A program made the translations under genes and the position numbers. A stretch of 17,802 bases of DNA from Chitinophagaceae bacterium (lineage in GTDB: Bacteria; Bacteroidota; Bacteroidia; Chitinophagales; Chitinophagaceae). The notes under the pieces were generated by a model. That model was given only the letters and a program-made list of their open reading frames with translations, searched no databases and had not been told where the DNA came from. Shown here in pieces: positions 9,139-16,485 of the stretch (position 1 is its first letter; the number at the start of each line of letters is the position of its first letter). The stretch covers positions 1 to 17,802 of the forward strand of contig CANJDY010000016.1 in NCBI GenBank assembly GCA_947472635.1, written 5' to 3'.

Positions 9139-10602
9139 CTACTTCTCCATCAATTCAAACATTTCCAACAGCACTTTTTTATCATCAAAATCAAATCGAA
9201 CTTCTTTTATTTCTTGATATTTTTCGTGTCCTTTGCCGGCCACCAAAATGATATCTTCTTTCACTGCAAGCTTTACTGCAGTCTTGATTGCCTCCTTTCT
9301 GTCGGCTATGGTGATGCATTTTTTCCTGGCGACTACATTTACTCCTATCTCCATTTCTTGCAAAATTTCAAGTGGGTCCTCAGATCTTGGATTATCCGAA
9401 GTAAAAATCACCTGGTCGCTATATTCACAAGCTACCGCCGCCATTAGTGGACGCTTGGTTTTATCTCGGTCTCCACCGCATCCCACTACTGTTATAATAC
9501 GCTCATTCCCCTGCCTTAATTTTTTGATAGTAGCCAATACATTCAATAATGCATCCGGCGTATGTGCATAATCGATAATACCCATTATTTTATCGTGGCC
9601 GCTCACCATATAATCGAATCTTCCTTCGGCACCATCCAAATTGCTCAATAATTGTAAAATCAAATTTTTATCCTGGCCCAAACAAATGGCAGCTTCAAAT
9701 ACTGCCAACAAATTATACGCATTAAACTCACCAATCATTTTAAAATAAACCTCCGTATCATTCACCACCATATGCAAACCGGTAAGACTATTATCAAGAA
9801 TCTTGCCTTTACAATCAGCCATGGTTGTAAGGCTATAATAATATTTTTTGGCCAATGTGTTTTGCAACATTACCCTACCCCGCTTATCATCTGCATTGCT
9901 AATTGCAAAAGCAGTTGAAGGAAGTGCATCAAACCATGATTTCTTTACCCGGATATATTCATCAAAGGTTGTATGATAATCCAGATGGTCATGGCTAATA
10001 TTACTAAACAATGCTCCGGTAAATTGTAAGCCTGTGATCCGATGTTGATGAATTGCGTGGCTACTACATTCCATGAAAACATATTGACAGCCAGCATCTA
10101 CCATTTTACGAAGTAACTCATTCACACTAATTGCATCAGGTGTGGTGTGCGTAGCAATAACCACCTCAGCACCAATTTGATTTTGAATTGTACTGATTAA
10201 ACCGCATTGATATCCAAGGGCCGTAAATAATTTCCACAAAAGGGTAGCAATCGTTGTTTTGCCATTGGTTCCAGTAACCCCTACCAAATTTATTTTAGCA
10301 GAGGGTTCTCCAAAAAAATTATGACTAATATAACCCGCTGCCACCGCACTATTTTCCACCTGCACATACGTTATAGCATCCATTATCACTTCAGGAAGCA
10401 CTTCACAAATAATCGTTGTTGCCCCATTTTGAATGGCCACTTCTATAAACTGGTGTCCATCCATAACAGTACCCTTGATGGCAATAAAACAACTTGCTGC
10501 ACTCACTCTCCGTGAATCAACCTGCAAATCCTTTACCTCAGTATTGGTAGTTCCTAATACTGCTCGGATGCTAACTTTATATAGTAGGTCTGCTAAAATC
10601 AA
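9139..10602 (-). CDS. murE: UDP-MurNAc-tripeptide synthetase MurE (meso-diaminopimelate-adding), TTG start
   Basis: MurE adds the third residue of the stem peptide. The 487-residue protein shows the N-terminal DSRRV/CFIAIKG/DGH pattern (29-50), P-loop GTNGKTT (111-117), TTPDA (153-157), the carbamylated-lysine region with K220 (EYIRVKKSWF), and the C-terminal DNPRSEDP (403-410). DNPR is the known signature for meso-diaminopimelate rather than lysine, so the wall should be mDAP-type. The start is TTG at 10602: no ATG occurs before codon 47, and the N-terminus MILADLLYKV matches what is expected of MurE. This TTG overlaps the ftsI stop (ATTGA on the transcript), suggesting translational coupling of the two genes. 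Confidence 0.96.
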   Translation of the reverse strand: MILADLLYKVSIRAVLGTTNTEVKDLQVDSRRVSAASCFIAIKGTVMDGHQFIEVAIQNGATTIICEVLPEVIMDAITYVQVENSAVAAGYISHNFFGEPSAKINLVGVTGTNGKTTIATLLWKLFTALGYQCGLISTIQNQIGAEVVIATHTTPDAISVNELLRKMVDAGCQYVFMECSSHAIHQHRITGLQFTGALFSNISHDHLDYHTTFDEYIRVKKSWFDALPSTAFAISNADDKRGRVMLQNTLAKKYYYSLTTMADCKGKILDNSLTGLHMVVNDTEVYFKMIGEFNAYNLLAVFEAAICLGQDKNLILQLLSNLDGAEGRFDYMVSGHDKIMGIIDYAHTPDALLNVLATIKKLRQGNERIITVVGCGGDRDKTKRPLMAAVACEYSDQVIFTSDNPRSEDPLEILQEMEIGVNVVARKKCITIADRKEAIKTAVKLAVKEDIILVAGKGHEKYQEIKEVRFDFDDKKVLLEMFELMEK

Positions 10603-12725
10603 TTTAAAAAAAGTGTTACAGTTTGTCCTTTAATAAATGTGCTACCCGCCAATAAAGACTGGCTAAATACCCTCCCTCTTCCATTAGCCATTACCTTCAA
10701 TCCTTTATTTTCCATTAAATAAACAGCATCTTTCAACCCCATTCCAACCACGCTAGGAATAACTAAAATAGCAGTATTGGTACTTTCCGGCATATTAAAA
10801 ATGGCTGCATTGTCTTTCATTTGCATTGCTCTCCAGTATCCTCCAACTGATGAATCTACAAAGGGTAAATTCAATTGGTTGAAAATTGAATTCAATTCGT
10901 TTTTCATACCATAATAATGATACTGCACTGTATCACGATTTACGCCAGCCTTGTATTGCTGAGTACTTAAATAACGAGCATAGATTTTATCGCTGATCTC
11001 TTTAAATACTTTACCAGAAACTTCTGCACCGTAATAAATTTTTGATTGCTTACTATTTTGAATCACTACCGCCATTGAATAAACTGGCTTCTTAGAGGGA
11101 AAATATCCTATGAAGGAAGACTGATAAATTTTATTCCCCTTGTTATAGCCAAGGTTGTTAAGAGCGGTAACGGCTGTGCCTGTTTTCCCGGCAATGGAAT
11201 AATTGGAGTCATATAAAACTCTATGGCCCGTTCCATGCAGGCTATCAACCACCGCTTCCAGGCATTCTCTTAACTGTGCCAGCGTTTCATCGCTGCATAT
11301 TTTATTTACCAATACTGCTGGTGCCATTTTTTTTACCACCACCCCATATTGTGAAACGGAATTAACCAAATATGGTTTCATCATGGCACCATTGTTGGCA
11401 ACTGCATTGTACAGCATCAGCAAATGGAGTGGTGTAACCAGTTCCTCATATCCATGCGCCATGAATGGAATCGTAGTCTTTGACCAGCTCCTGTTTTTTG
11501 GGCTTTTGATAGTGGGTTTTGCAGATGCGGCAGTAATATCAATACCCGTTAAAGTATCCAACCGCAGCTGATGTAAATGAGCAATAAATTTTGATGGATC
11601 ATTATGATAATACTGATCGGCCAATTTTGCAAAAGCCACATTACTACTTTTCAAAAATGCATCTTCAACGGTTATGGCTCCTGTACCCGGATGTGAATCT
11701 TTTATCTTCAATCCATAAAAAGATTTGACCCCCCCTTCACAATCCACAATCGTATTTTTAGTAACATACTTGTCCTCTATCAAACTCAATAAAGTAGCCA
11801 ACTTAAAAATAGACCCTGGCTCAGTTGCCTTCGCAATCCCATAATTTAAATCTTCCCCATAGGTACCATCAGGCTGAATACCCAAATTGGCAATAGCCTT
11901 AATCTTACCGGTGGCAGTTTCCATCACGATGGCAGTACCATGCACAGAACTATTATTCACCATCATTTTCATCAATGCAGTTTCTGCTATATCTTGGATA
12001 TAGGTATCCAATGTGGTGATGATATCCTTTCCATTTTCGGGCTCCAACTCTGCCCCTTCTACAGGCATGTAGGCCCCAGCGATATAGCGCATCAGCCGCT
12101 GCCCTGTTCTACCTCGTAACAAACTATCGTAACTCTGTTCAAGTCCCACATTTAACTTGGCATTATCCCTTGATAAACCGATGGTTCTGTTGGCAAGCAA
12201 AGCATAGGGATTGATTCTTTTATCACGAGGTTCAATTATAAAACCACTTTTATTTCTTCCCAATTTTACCAATGGAAAATCCCGTAACTGCGCATATTCC
12301 ACAAAAGAAATTTTCTTCTTCAGCGTATAATAACGATCTATATTTTTATAGGCCATTTGCATCTCATTCAAGTACACCTCCTTGCTTTTATCACCAAAAA
12401 GATTTGCGAGGCAGCTGCACAATGAATCCGAATTTTCTCTAAATCGTTTCCCGTTTTTTTCTCTTAATCCGTCTGCACCAAAATCTATGTACACGTCAAA
12501 AATTGGAATGGAGGTGCTCAACATATTTCCATCTTCGCTAAAAATAGTTCCCCGATCTGCTACCAATGGCACGTATTTAAGATGCAAACTATCCCCCATA
12601 CTTTTCCAGTAGGCTCCTTCTACCTGCTGTATGTAAAAAGCCCTACCCAATACAACTGCACCCAGCAATACAATCCCTAAAAAACAGAGATACACCCGCC
12701 ACAATATGTCTTTTTTAATGTCCAA
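10599..12725 (-). CDS. ftsI: Septal transpeptidase FtsI/PBP3 with C-terminal PASTA domain, probable TTG start
   Basis: FtsI is the class B penicillin-binding protein that crosslinks septal peptidoglycan in partnership with FtsW. The 708-residue product has one N-terminal membrane helix (about 10-31), the pedestal/dimerisation region (about 50-230), and a transpeptidase domain with nucleophile motif SIFK (Ser305, Lys308), SSN (360-362) and KTGTA (514-518). A single PASTA domain follows at about 656-708 (VIPSVVGMGLKDAVYLM...). The apparent start is TTG at 12725. The frame remains open upstream as far as a stop at 12861-12863, but that stretch has no ATG, GTG or further TTG, and MDIKKDILWRVY is a sensible N-terminus. 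It overlaps murE by 4 nt and follows the ftsL-like gene by 91 bp. Confidence 0.95.
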   Translation of the reverse strand: MDIKKDILWRVYLCFLGIVLLGAVVLGRAFYIQQVEGAYWKSMGDSLHLKYVPLVADRGTIFSEDGNMLSTSIPIFDVYIDFGADGLREKNGKRFRENSDSLCSCLANLFGDKSKEVYLNEMQMAYKNIDRYYTLKKKISFVEYAQLRDFPLVKLGRNKSGFIIEPRDKRINPYALLANRTIGLSRDNAKLNVGLEQSYDSLLRGRTGQRLMRYIAGAYMPVEGAELEPENGKDIITTLDTYIQDIAETALMKMMVNNSSVHGTAIVMETATGKIKAIANLGIQPDGTYGEDLNYGIAKATEPGSIFKLATLLSLIEDKYVTKNTIVDCEGGVKSFYGLKIKDSHPGTGAITVEDAFLKSSNVAFAKLADQYYHNDPSKFIAHLHQLRLDTLTGIDITAASAKPTIKSPKNRSWSKTTIPFMAHGYEELVTPLHLLMLYNAVANNGAMMKPYLVNSVSQYGVVVKKMAPAVLVNKICSDETLAQLRECLEAVVDSLHGTGHRVLYDSNYSIAGKTGTAVTALNNLGYNKGNKIYQSSFIGYFPSKKPVYSMAVVIQNSKQSKIYYGAEVSGKVFKEISDKIYARYLSTQQYKAGVNRDTVQYHYYGMKNELNSIFNQLNLPFVDSSVGGYWRAMQMKDNAAIFNMPESTNTAILVIPSVVGMGLKDAVYLMENKGLKVMANGRGRVFSQSLLAGSTFIKGQTVTLFLN

Positions 12726-12816
12726 CGTTTCTAGCTTTCTGGCCCTTTTATATTTGGTTATAAATCTTGTTTGCTTATTCCATTTTGAAGGATTAGAAAT
12801 CCTTTTCGCTATTTTT

Positions 12817-13164
12817 CTATTTTTCTGGCGTATCCTGCAACAACAAAACGGGTGCCGATGTCAGTTCCTTTAAACCTAGCGGCTCTACCGCTTTCATCAA
12901 TTCGCTCGCCTTACTCCTGAAAATAACCTCACTTTGAATTGTTTTATATTCGTACTCCAACTCTTTGATATGCTTATCTGTTGCCCCCATTTTTCTTATT
13001 AACTTATCTGAATGGTGGCCGTTATAGATATACAACACCGCCAAAACGGCCAAGAAAAGAAAAAATGGAATATTCTTAACTACCCACTTATGGCTTAGAA
13101 ATATTTTCCAATCCCTTTTGGCAGCAATGGGTTCCTCCTTTTGTGTATACTTGTCTTCTACCAT
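12817..13164 (-). CDS. ftsL: FtsL-like small cell division membrane protein
   Basis: This is a 115-residue bitopic protein: a polar N-terminus (1-31), one transmembrane helix (about 32-47, IPFFLFLAVLAVLYIY), then an extracytoplasmic alpha-helical, potentially coiled-coil region (about 50-95) and a short hydrophobic tail. Size, topology and location between rsmH and ftsI match FtsL, which links FtsQ to FtsI and FtsW; sequence identity to FtsL is too low to prove it by eye. I chose ATG 13164, because the only alternative is a TTG three codons upstream at 13173, which would add just M-T-K. The gaps are 50 bp to the rsmH stop and 91 bp to ftsI. Confidence 0.75.
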   Translation of the reverse strand: MVEDKYTQKEEPIAAKRDWKIFLSHKWVVKNIPFFLFLAVLAVLYIYNGHHSDKLIRKMGATDKHIKELEYEYKTIQSEVIFRSKASELMKAVEPLGLKELTSAPVLLLQDTPEK

Positions 13165-13214
13165 TTTTGTCAAATATTAACCACTGATTTTGTCTCGGCT
13201 ACCAGTTATATTTC

Positions 13215-14174
13215 TTATTTTTTTTCAGCCAATCTTAGTTTTGCACTTCTAGATCTTTTATTTCTCCTTGTTTCACTATCTGTCGGTAAGATTGGCTTTT
13301 TTGTTAGAATGCGAAATTGATTTTCCGGCTTTACCCCATACAATTCATCCAATACCAGTTCTGAAAAACTACCGGTCTTGAAAAAATTTTTTACAATCCT
13401 ATCTTCCAACGAATGAAATGTAATGATGGCTACTCGCCCACCTGGTTTCAACAATCCGGGTGTTTGCTGCAGAAGTTCCTTCAATGCACCCAATTCGTCA
13501 TTCACCTCTATTCGCAAAGCCTGAAAGACTTGGGCAAAATATTTTTGAGGATTTCCCTTCACTGCAGACTGAACTGCCTGCTTAAATTGTTGGATAGTTT
13601 TGATGGGCATCAATGCCCTTTGCTGAACAATTGTTTTTGCCAATGTCTTGGCATTGGTGACTTCCCCATATTGCTCTAGCATTTTGTGCAATTGCAGTTC
13701 AGTAAATTTTTTCAGGATATCAGCTGCTGTAGTCGTTTGCCGCTGGTCCATCCGCATATCCAGTGCTGCATCAAAACGAATGGAAAAGCCTCTATCGGCC
13801 TTATCAAACTGGTGACTGGAAACTCCCAAATCAGCCAATATACCATCTACTTGGGTTATTTTATGCAAACGCAAAAAGCGTTGCAAATGACGAAAATTTT
13901 GTGGTACAAAAATCACCCGATTATCCTGGGGGAGATTTTTTTTGGCATCTTCATCCTGGTCAAAAGCAACCAAAATTCCATGTTCACCTAAATGCGCTAA
14001 CAAGGCCCTGCTATGTCCACCACCACCAAAAGTGCAATCCACATAAATGCCCCCTGCCTTAATATGTAAGCCGTCAATGGCTTCCTGAAGTAATACGGGC
14101 TCATGATAATCCAACTGATCCGCTGAAGAATGGAGAGGTAATAAGCTTTCGTCAGGAGGCATTTTTTTCAACAT
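13215..14174 (-). CDS. rsmH: 16S rRNA (cytosine(1402)-N(4))-methyltransferase RsmH (MraW)
   Basis: RsmH is the S-adenosylmethionine-dependent enzyme that N4-methylates C1402 of 16S rRNA in the ribosomal P site. The 319-residue sequence has HEPVLLQEAID (24-34), the SAM loop DCTFGGGGHS (46-55), DLGVSS (115-120), RGFSI and DMRMD (139-143), then ALRIEVNDEL, FHSLEDRIVK and the basic C-terminal signature RRNKRSRSAKLR. Length and motif order are those of the family. ATG 14174 follows the mraZ stop after one nucleotide; an in-frame ATG four codons later (MPPDESLL) is a possible alternative. The near-abutting arrangement suggests coupled translation with mraZ. Confidence 0.97.
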   Translation of the reverse strand: MLKKMPPDESLLPLHSSADQLDYHEPVLLQEAIDGLHIKAGGIYVDCTFGGGGHSRALLAHLGEHGILVAFDQDEDAKKNLPQDNRVIFVPQNFRHLQRFLRLHKITQVDGILADLGVSSHQFDKADRGFSIRFDAALDMRMDQRQTTTAADILKKFTELQLHKMLEQYGEVTNAKTLAKTIVQQRALMPIKTIQQFKQAVQSAVKGNPQKYFAQVFQALRIEVNDELGALKELLQQTPGLLKPGGRVAIITFHSLEDRIVKNFFKTGSFSELVLDELYGVKPENQFRILTKKPILPTDSETRRNKRSRSAKLRLAEKK

Positions 14175-14175
14175 G

Positions 14176-14643
14176 TCAGCTTTTCAGTTTTTCGTCATTT
14201 TTATTCATCACTTCATTGGCCAAATCACTGTAAGACTCGGGAGAAAAGGATTCAAAGAATTTTTTATACTTCCCAGCATCCCAGATTTCAATTTTATTGA
14301 CAGCAGATACTAGTACCACGTCTTTTTCCAATCCTGCATATTCCATCAAGGATTTTGGAATTAATAACCTTCCTGCCGTATCCAGTTCAAGTTGGGTGGC
14401 GCCATTCAAAAAATAACGACGAAATTGCCTAACCTTAGGGTCAAATTCATTCAACTTACTAACTTCTGAAAAAATGGGCGCCCAGCTTTGCATTGGATAT
14501 AAACTTAAACAAGCCTCAATGCCCCGATTGATAACAAAATGGCCTGCCCCCTCTTCTGACAGCTGCTTTTTAAAGCCGGCCGGTAAAAGGAAACGCCCTT
14601 TGGCATCCATCGTAACCTCATATTCGCCAAGAAAACCAATCAT
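14176..14643 (-). CDS. mraZ: Transcriptional regulator MraZ
   Basis: MraZ is a DNA-binding regulator that in other bacteria (shown in E. coli) binds upstream of its own operon and adjusts dcw expression. The 155-residue product carries two tandem SpoVT-AbrB-type swapped-hairpin half-domains, each with the MraZ signature: DAKGRFLLP (13-21) and DTAGRLLIP (88-96). The first residues (MIGFLGEYEVTMD) match a normal MraZ N-terminus, supporting ATG 14643. It is the first gene of the cluster, and a repeat array resembling a MraZ operator lies 31 bp upstream, consistent with autoregulation. RsmH, reported to oppose MraZ effects in E. coli, is encoded immediately downstream. Confidence 0.96.
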   Translation of the reverse strand: MIGFLGEYEVTMDAKGRFLLPAGFKKQLSEEGAGHFVINRGIEACLSLYPMQSWAPIFSEVSKLNEFDPKVRQFRRYFLNGATQLELDTAGRLLIPKSLMEYAGLEKDVVLVSAVNKIEIWDAGKYKKFFESFSPESYSDLANEVMNKNDEKLKS

Positions 14644-14674
14644 TTACTAGGGTTGTTTAATTTGAGTAATTATT

Positions 14675-14699
14675 ACCACAAAATAACACCTTTTCCCAC
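14675..14699 (-). promoter_or_regulatory. Probable MraZ operator (three GTGNN repeats, 10-bp period)
   Basis: Read on the minus strand, GTGGG, GTGTT and GTGGT start exactly 10 nt apart, separated by 5-nt A/T-rich spacers, and end 31 nt before the mraZ start codon. Known MraZ sites are direct TGGGN-like repeats with 5-nt spacers, so geometry and position both fit autoregulation. The middle repeat is degenerate. Confidence 0.6.
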
Positions 14700-14727
14700 T
14701 TTTACATTGAAAATGATATAAACATTT

Positions 14728-14736
14728 TTATCCACA
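14728..14736 (+). promoter_or_regulatory. Perfect DnaA box (TTATCCACA)
   Basis: An exact match to the DnaA consensus TTATNCACA. It lies between the MraZ operator and the four-box array and is oriented opposite to the array. Confidence 0.55.
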
Positions 14737-14788
14737 GGCTAAAACACCCACCTACCATGACTTTAAGCAGTATTAATGGCATTAACAG

Positions 14789-14829
14789 CGTGAATAACCT
14801 GTGAATAGAGGTGCATAACCTGTGGATTA
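14789..14829 (-). promoter_or_regulatory. Array of four phased DnaA-box-like sites
   Basis: On the plus strand the sites read CGTGAATAA (14789), TGTGAATAG (14800), GGTGCATAA (14810) and TGTGGATTA (14821), each one mismatch from TGTGNATAA. They share an orientation and are spaced 11, 10 and 11 bp, about one helical turn. The two halves (14789-14809 and 14810-14830) form a 21-bp tandem duplication, 15 of 21 identical, with the common core ATAACCTGTG. This is the texture of replication-origin DnaA clusters; binding is inferred. Confidence 0.5.
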
Positions 14830-14940
14830 CTTAGCCGGGAGGAAAATAATGGTCGCTCTAATACTTTTATTACAAAAAAGGGGGCTAGAGGAACGACTCC
14901 GTTCGGCAAAGTGGACCCAGGATGGAGTGATGAATAAATT

Positions 14941-14966
14941 AACAAAAACTGCCAAAAATGGGCAGT
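14941..14966 (-). terminator. Intrinsic terminator downstream of the histidine kinase gene
   Basis: On the minus strand ACTGCC, loop CATTTTT, GGCAGT is followed directly by TTTTTGTT. The stem is a perfect 6 bp. It lies about 54 nt after the kinase stop codon and should separate that transcript from the dcw operon. Confidence 0.7.
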
Positions 14967-15019
14967 AAGAATTTATAACAATTATAAAAGCAATAAGGAG
15001 AGATAGCTAGGGTGGCGGA

Positions 15020-16342
15020 CTAAATACTTGCAAGTGGGAAACTCAGTAAAAAACTGCTTCCTTTTCCTACAATACTTTCAACTTTTATATTACCATGGTG
15101 CGCATCCACCATGGATTTAACATAATTAAGACCAAGGCCAAATCCTTTTACATTATGAAGATTGCCTGTATGGGCGCGATAAAATTTCTCAAAAATACGA
15201 TTCACCGTTTCATTACTCATGCCTATTCCATTATCTTCTATTTTAATTTTCAATCGATTCCCTTCTGTTTGCGTACTGATTTTAATTCGTAGATCGTCTC
15301 TCGAATATTTTACCGCATTATCCAGCAGATTACTGATTAGATTGGTAAAGTGGACTTCATCAGCCAGAATAATATCCTTTGTAGCTGCAAGTTTTACTTC
15401 TAAACGACCATGAATCTGGTCTACCTGCAAATTAATATTATTGAGCGCACTATGTATTAACTCATGGGCATGTGTCTTTATAAGACTCAATTGAACTAGC
15501 TGTCTGTCAAGCAATGCCGCCTGAAGAATGGTTTCTACCTGCCGATTCATTCGTTTATTTTCCTCTTTTATGATACCGGTAAAATAACTCATTTTTTCCC
15601 GGTCATTCAACACTTTCTCATTTTTTAAAGCATCCACTGCGAGCGAGATGGTAGCCAGCGGGGTTTTAAATTCATGCGTCATATTATTGATAAAATCCGA
15701 TTTGATTTCACTTAACTTTTTTTGTTTTAGCAAAGCCCTCACCGTAAAAAAGAATGCGGAAATAATAATCACTGAAAAAACAATAGCGCCGATAATGAAC
15801 CAGGTGAGTGATCTCCAAATGAGTTTTTCGGCATGGGGCACCGTAATGATTAAAACTTCCTGCGGCGAAATACCCTCCGAAAGGCTTCCCCCGGGAGACT
15901 CCAGTTGTATTACATGCAACTTATTATTTGCCGAATCGGCATATAATTTATAAAAATTGGCAGATTGAATTTCCTCTCCAACTAGAGAAGTAGGGCTTAT
16001 GGCAAATTCAAAGGGGATATTTCTAAGGTTTTGCTTATCAAATGCTCTTCTTATGATGGTATGTATTTCTTCACCCGAGTATTTCTGTGCGATGGTAGGC
16101 TTAAAAATTTCAAGCTGTTTTTCGCTCTGAAAAAGGGCCTCGTTTTTTCGCCTTAAAGGCATTAGGTTTCCTTTTTCCTCCATCAAATCAGCAGCAGCCT
16201 GTGAAGTAGCTATACTTACATGTTCATAAAACTTTTGCTCCTCCAGTTCGAGGGTCCCTTTTATCCACAAAATCTGAAAAAAAATAATCCCTAGAAGGGA
16301 AAGTAAAATCAGGACCGTTATTACCGGAAAAATTCGTTTCAT
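15020..16342 (-). CDS. Membrane-bound sensor histidine kinase, no adjacent response regulator
   Basis: A two-component sensor kinase of 440 residues. It has a first transmembrane helix (about 5-27), an extracytoplasmic sensor region of about 150 residues without a recognised domain, a second helix (about 180-204), and a HisKA dimerisation domain with the phospho-acceptor H223 in MTHEFKTPL. The HATPase domain shows the N box NLLDNAVKYS (338-347), G1 DNGIG (370-374), F box FEKFYR and G2 GFGLGL (400-405). All catalytic motifs are intact. ATG 16342 gives a normal membrane-insertion N-terminus (MKRIFPVITVLILL). No receiver-domain gene lies on either side: a terminator follows it and yqgE diverges from it. 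The partner regulator and signal are unknown. Confidence 0.92.
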   Translation of the reverse strand: MKRIFPVITVLILLSLLGIIFFQILWIKGTLELEEQKFYEHVSIATSQAAADLMEEKGNLMPLRRKNEALFQSEKQLEIFKPTIAQKYSGEEIHTIIRRAFDKQNLRNIPFEFAISPTSLVGEEIQSANFYKLYADSANNKLHVIQLESPGGSLSEGISPQEVLIITVPHAEKLIWRSLTWFIIGAIVFSVIIISAFFFTVRALLKQKKLSEIKSDFINNMTHEFKTPLATISLAVDALKNEKVLNDREKMSYFTGIIKEENKRMNRQVETILQAALLDRQLVQLSLIKTHAHELIHSALNNINLQVDQIHGRLEVKLAATKDIILADEVHFTNLISNLLDNAVKYSRDDLRIKISTQTEGNRLKIKIEDNGIGMSNETVNRIFEKFYRAHTGNLHNVKGFGLGLNYVKSMVDAHHGNIKVESIVGKGSSFLLSFPLASI

Positions 16343-16444
16343 TGCTATAAAAGTAAATCAATATTACTGACTAAATTAATTTTAAGCTACTAAAACACCA
16401 ATTTAACGAAGGTTTTGGACTTTGCCTGCAAAATAAACTTGAAA

Positions 16445-16472
16445 CAAAATTAGTACCGCGCGAAATAATCAA
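16445..16472 (-). promoter_or_regulatory. Candidate promoter for the histidine kinase gene
   Basis: On the minus strand TTG (16472-16470), a 17-nt spacer and TAATTTTG (16452-16445) match the Bacteroidota -33 TTG / -7 TAnnTTTG pattern, with a spacer slightly shorter than usual. This predicts a leader of roughly 95 nt. No experimental support. Confidence 0.4.
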
Positions 16473-16485
16473 TTAATTTAGGAAT

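Larger units (their letters stand above)
14644..15019. other. dcw promoter-side intergenic region (376 bp)
   Basis: This is the only gene-free stretch above 300 bp. From left to right it contains the mraZ leader, a probable MraZ operator, a perfect DnaA box, four phased near-consensus DnaA boxes, and the terminator of the histidine kinase gene. The mraZ promoter must lie here, but I find no good match to the Bacteroidota -33 TTG / -7 TAnnTTTG pattern. A 39-codon plus-strand ORF (14849-14968) and a 60-codon minus-strand ORF (14763-14945, TTG start) occur and are unconvincing as genes. Confidence 0.8.

Noticed and set aside
9058..9447. 129-codon plus-strand ORF antisense to the murE 3' end
   Set aside because: It overlaps the well-supported murE on the opposite strand, and its composition (Phe/Tyr/His-rich) is that of a shadow frame with no recognisable domain.
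14891..14904. GAACG-ACTC-CGTTC inverted repeat
   Set aside because: A 5-bp stem without a T-run or a relevant position; too short to claim.
14763..14945. 60-codon minus-strand ORF in the dcw upstream region
   Set aside because: It begins at TTG, covers the DnaA-box array, has no ribosome binding site and shows no protein-like features.
15648..15953. 101-codon plus-strand ORF inside the histidine kinase gene
   Set aside because: Antisense to conserved kinase-coding sequence, with no domain and no start context.
16261..16269. Second perfect TTATCCACA DnaA box
   Set aside because: It lies alone within the kinase coding sequence. Roughly one perfect TTATNCACA match per 35 kb is expected by chance on both strands, so a single isolated copy is weak evidence.
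16434..16441. TAAACTTG as a -7 element for yqgE
   Set aside because: One mismatch to TAnnTTTG, and the nearest upstream TTG gives a 16-nt spacer, outside the usual range.
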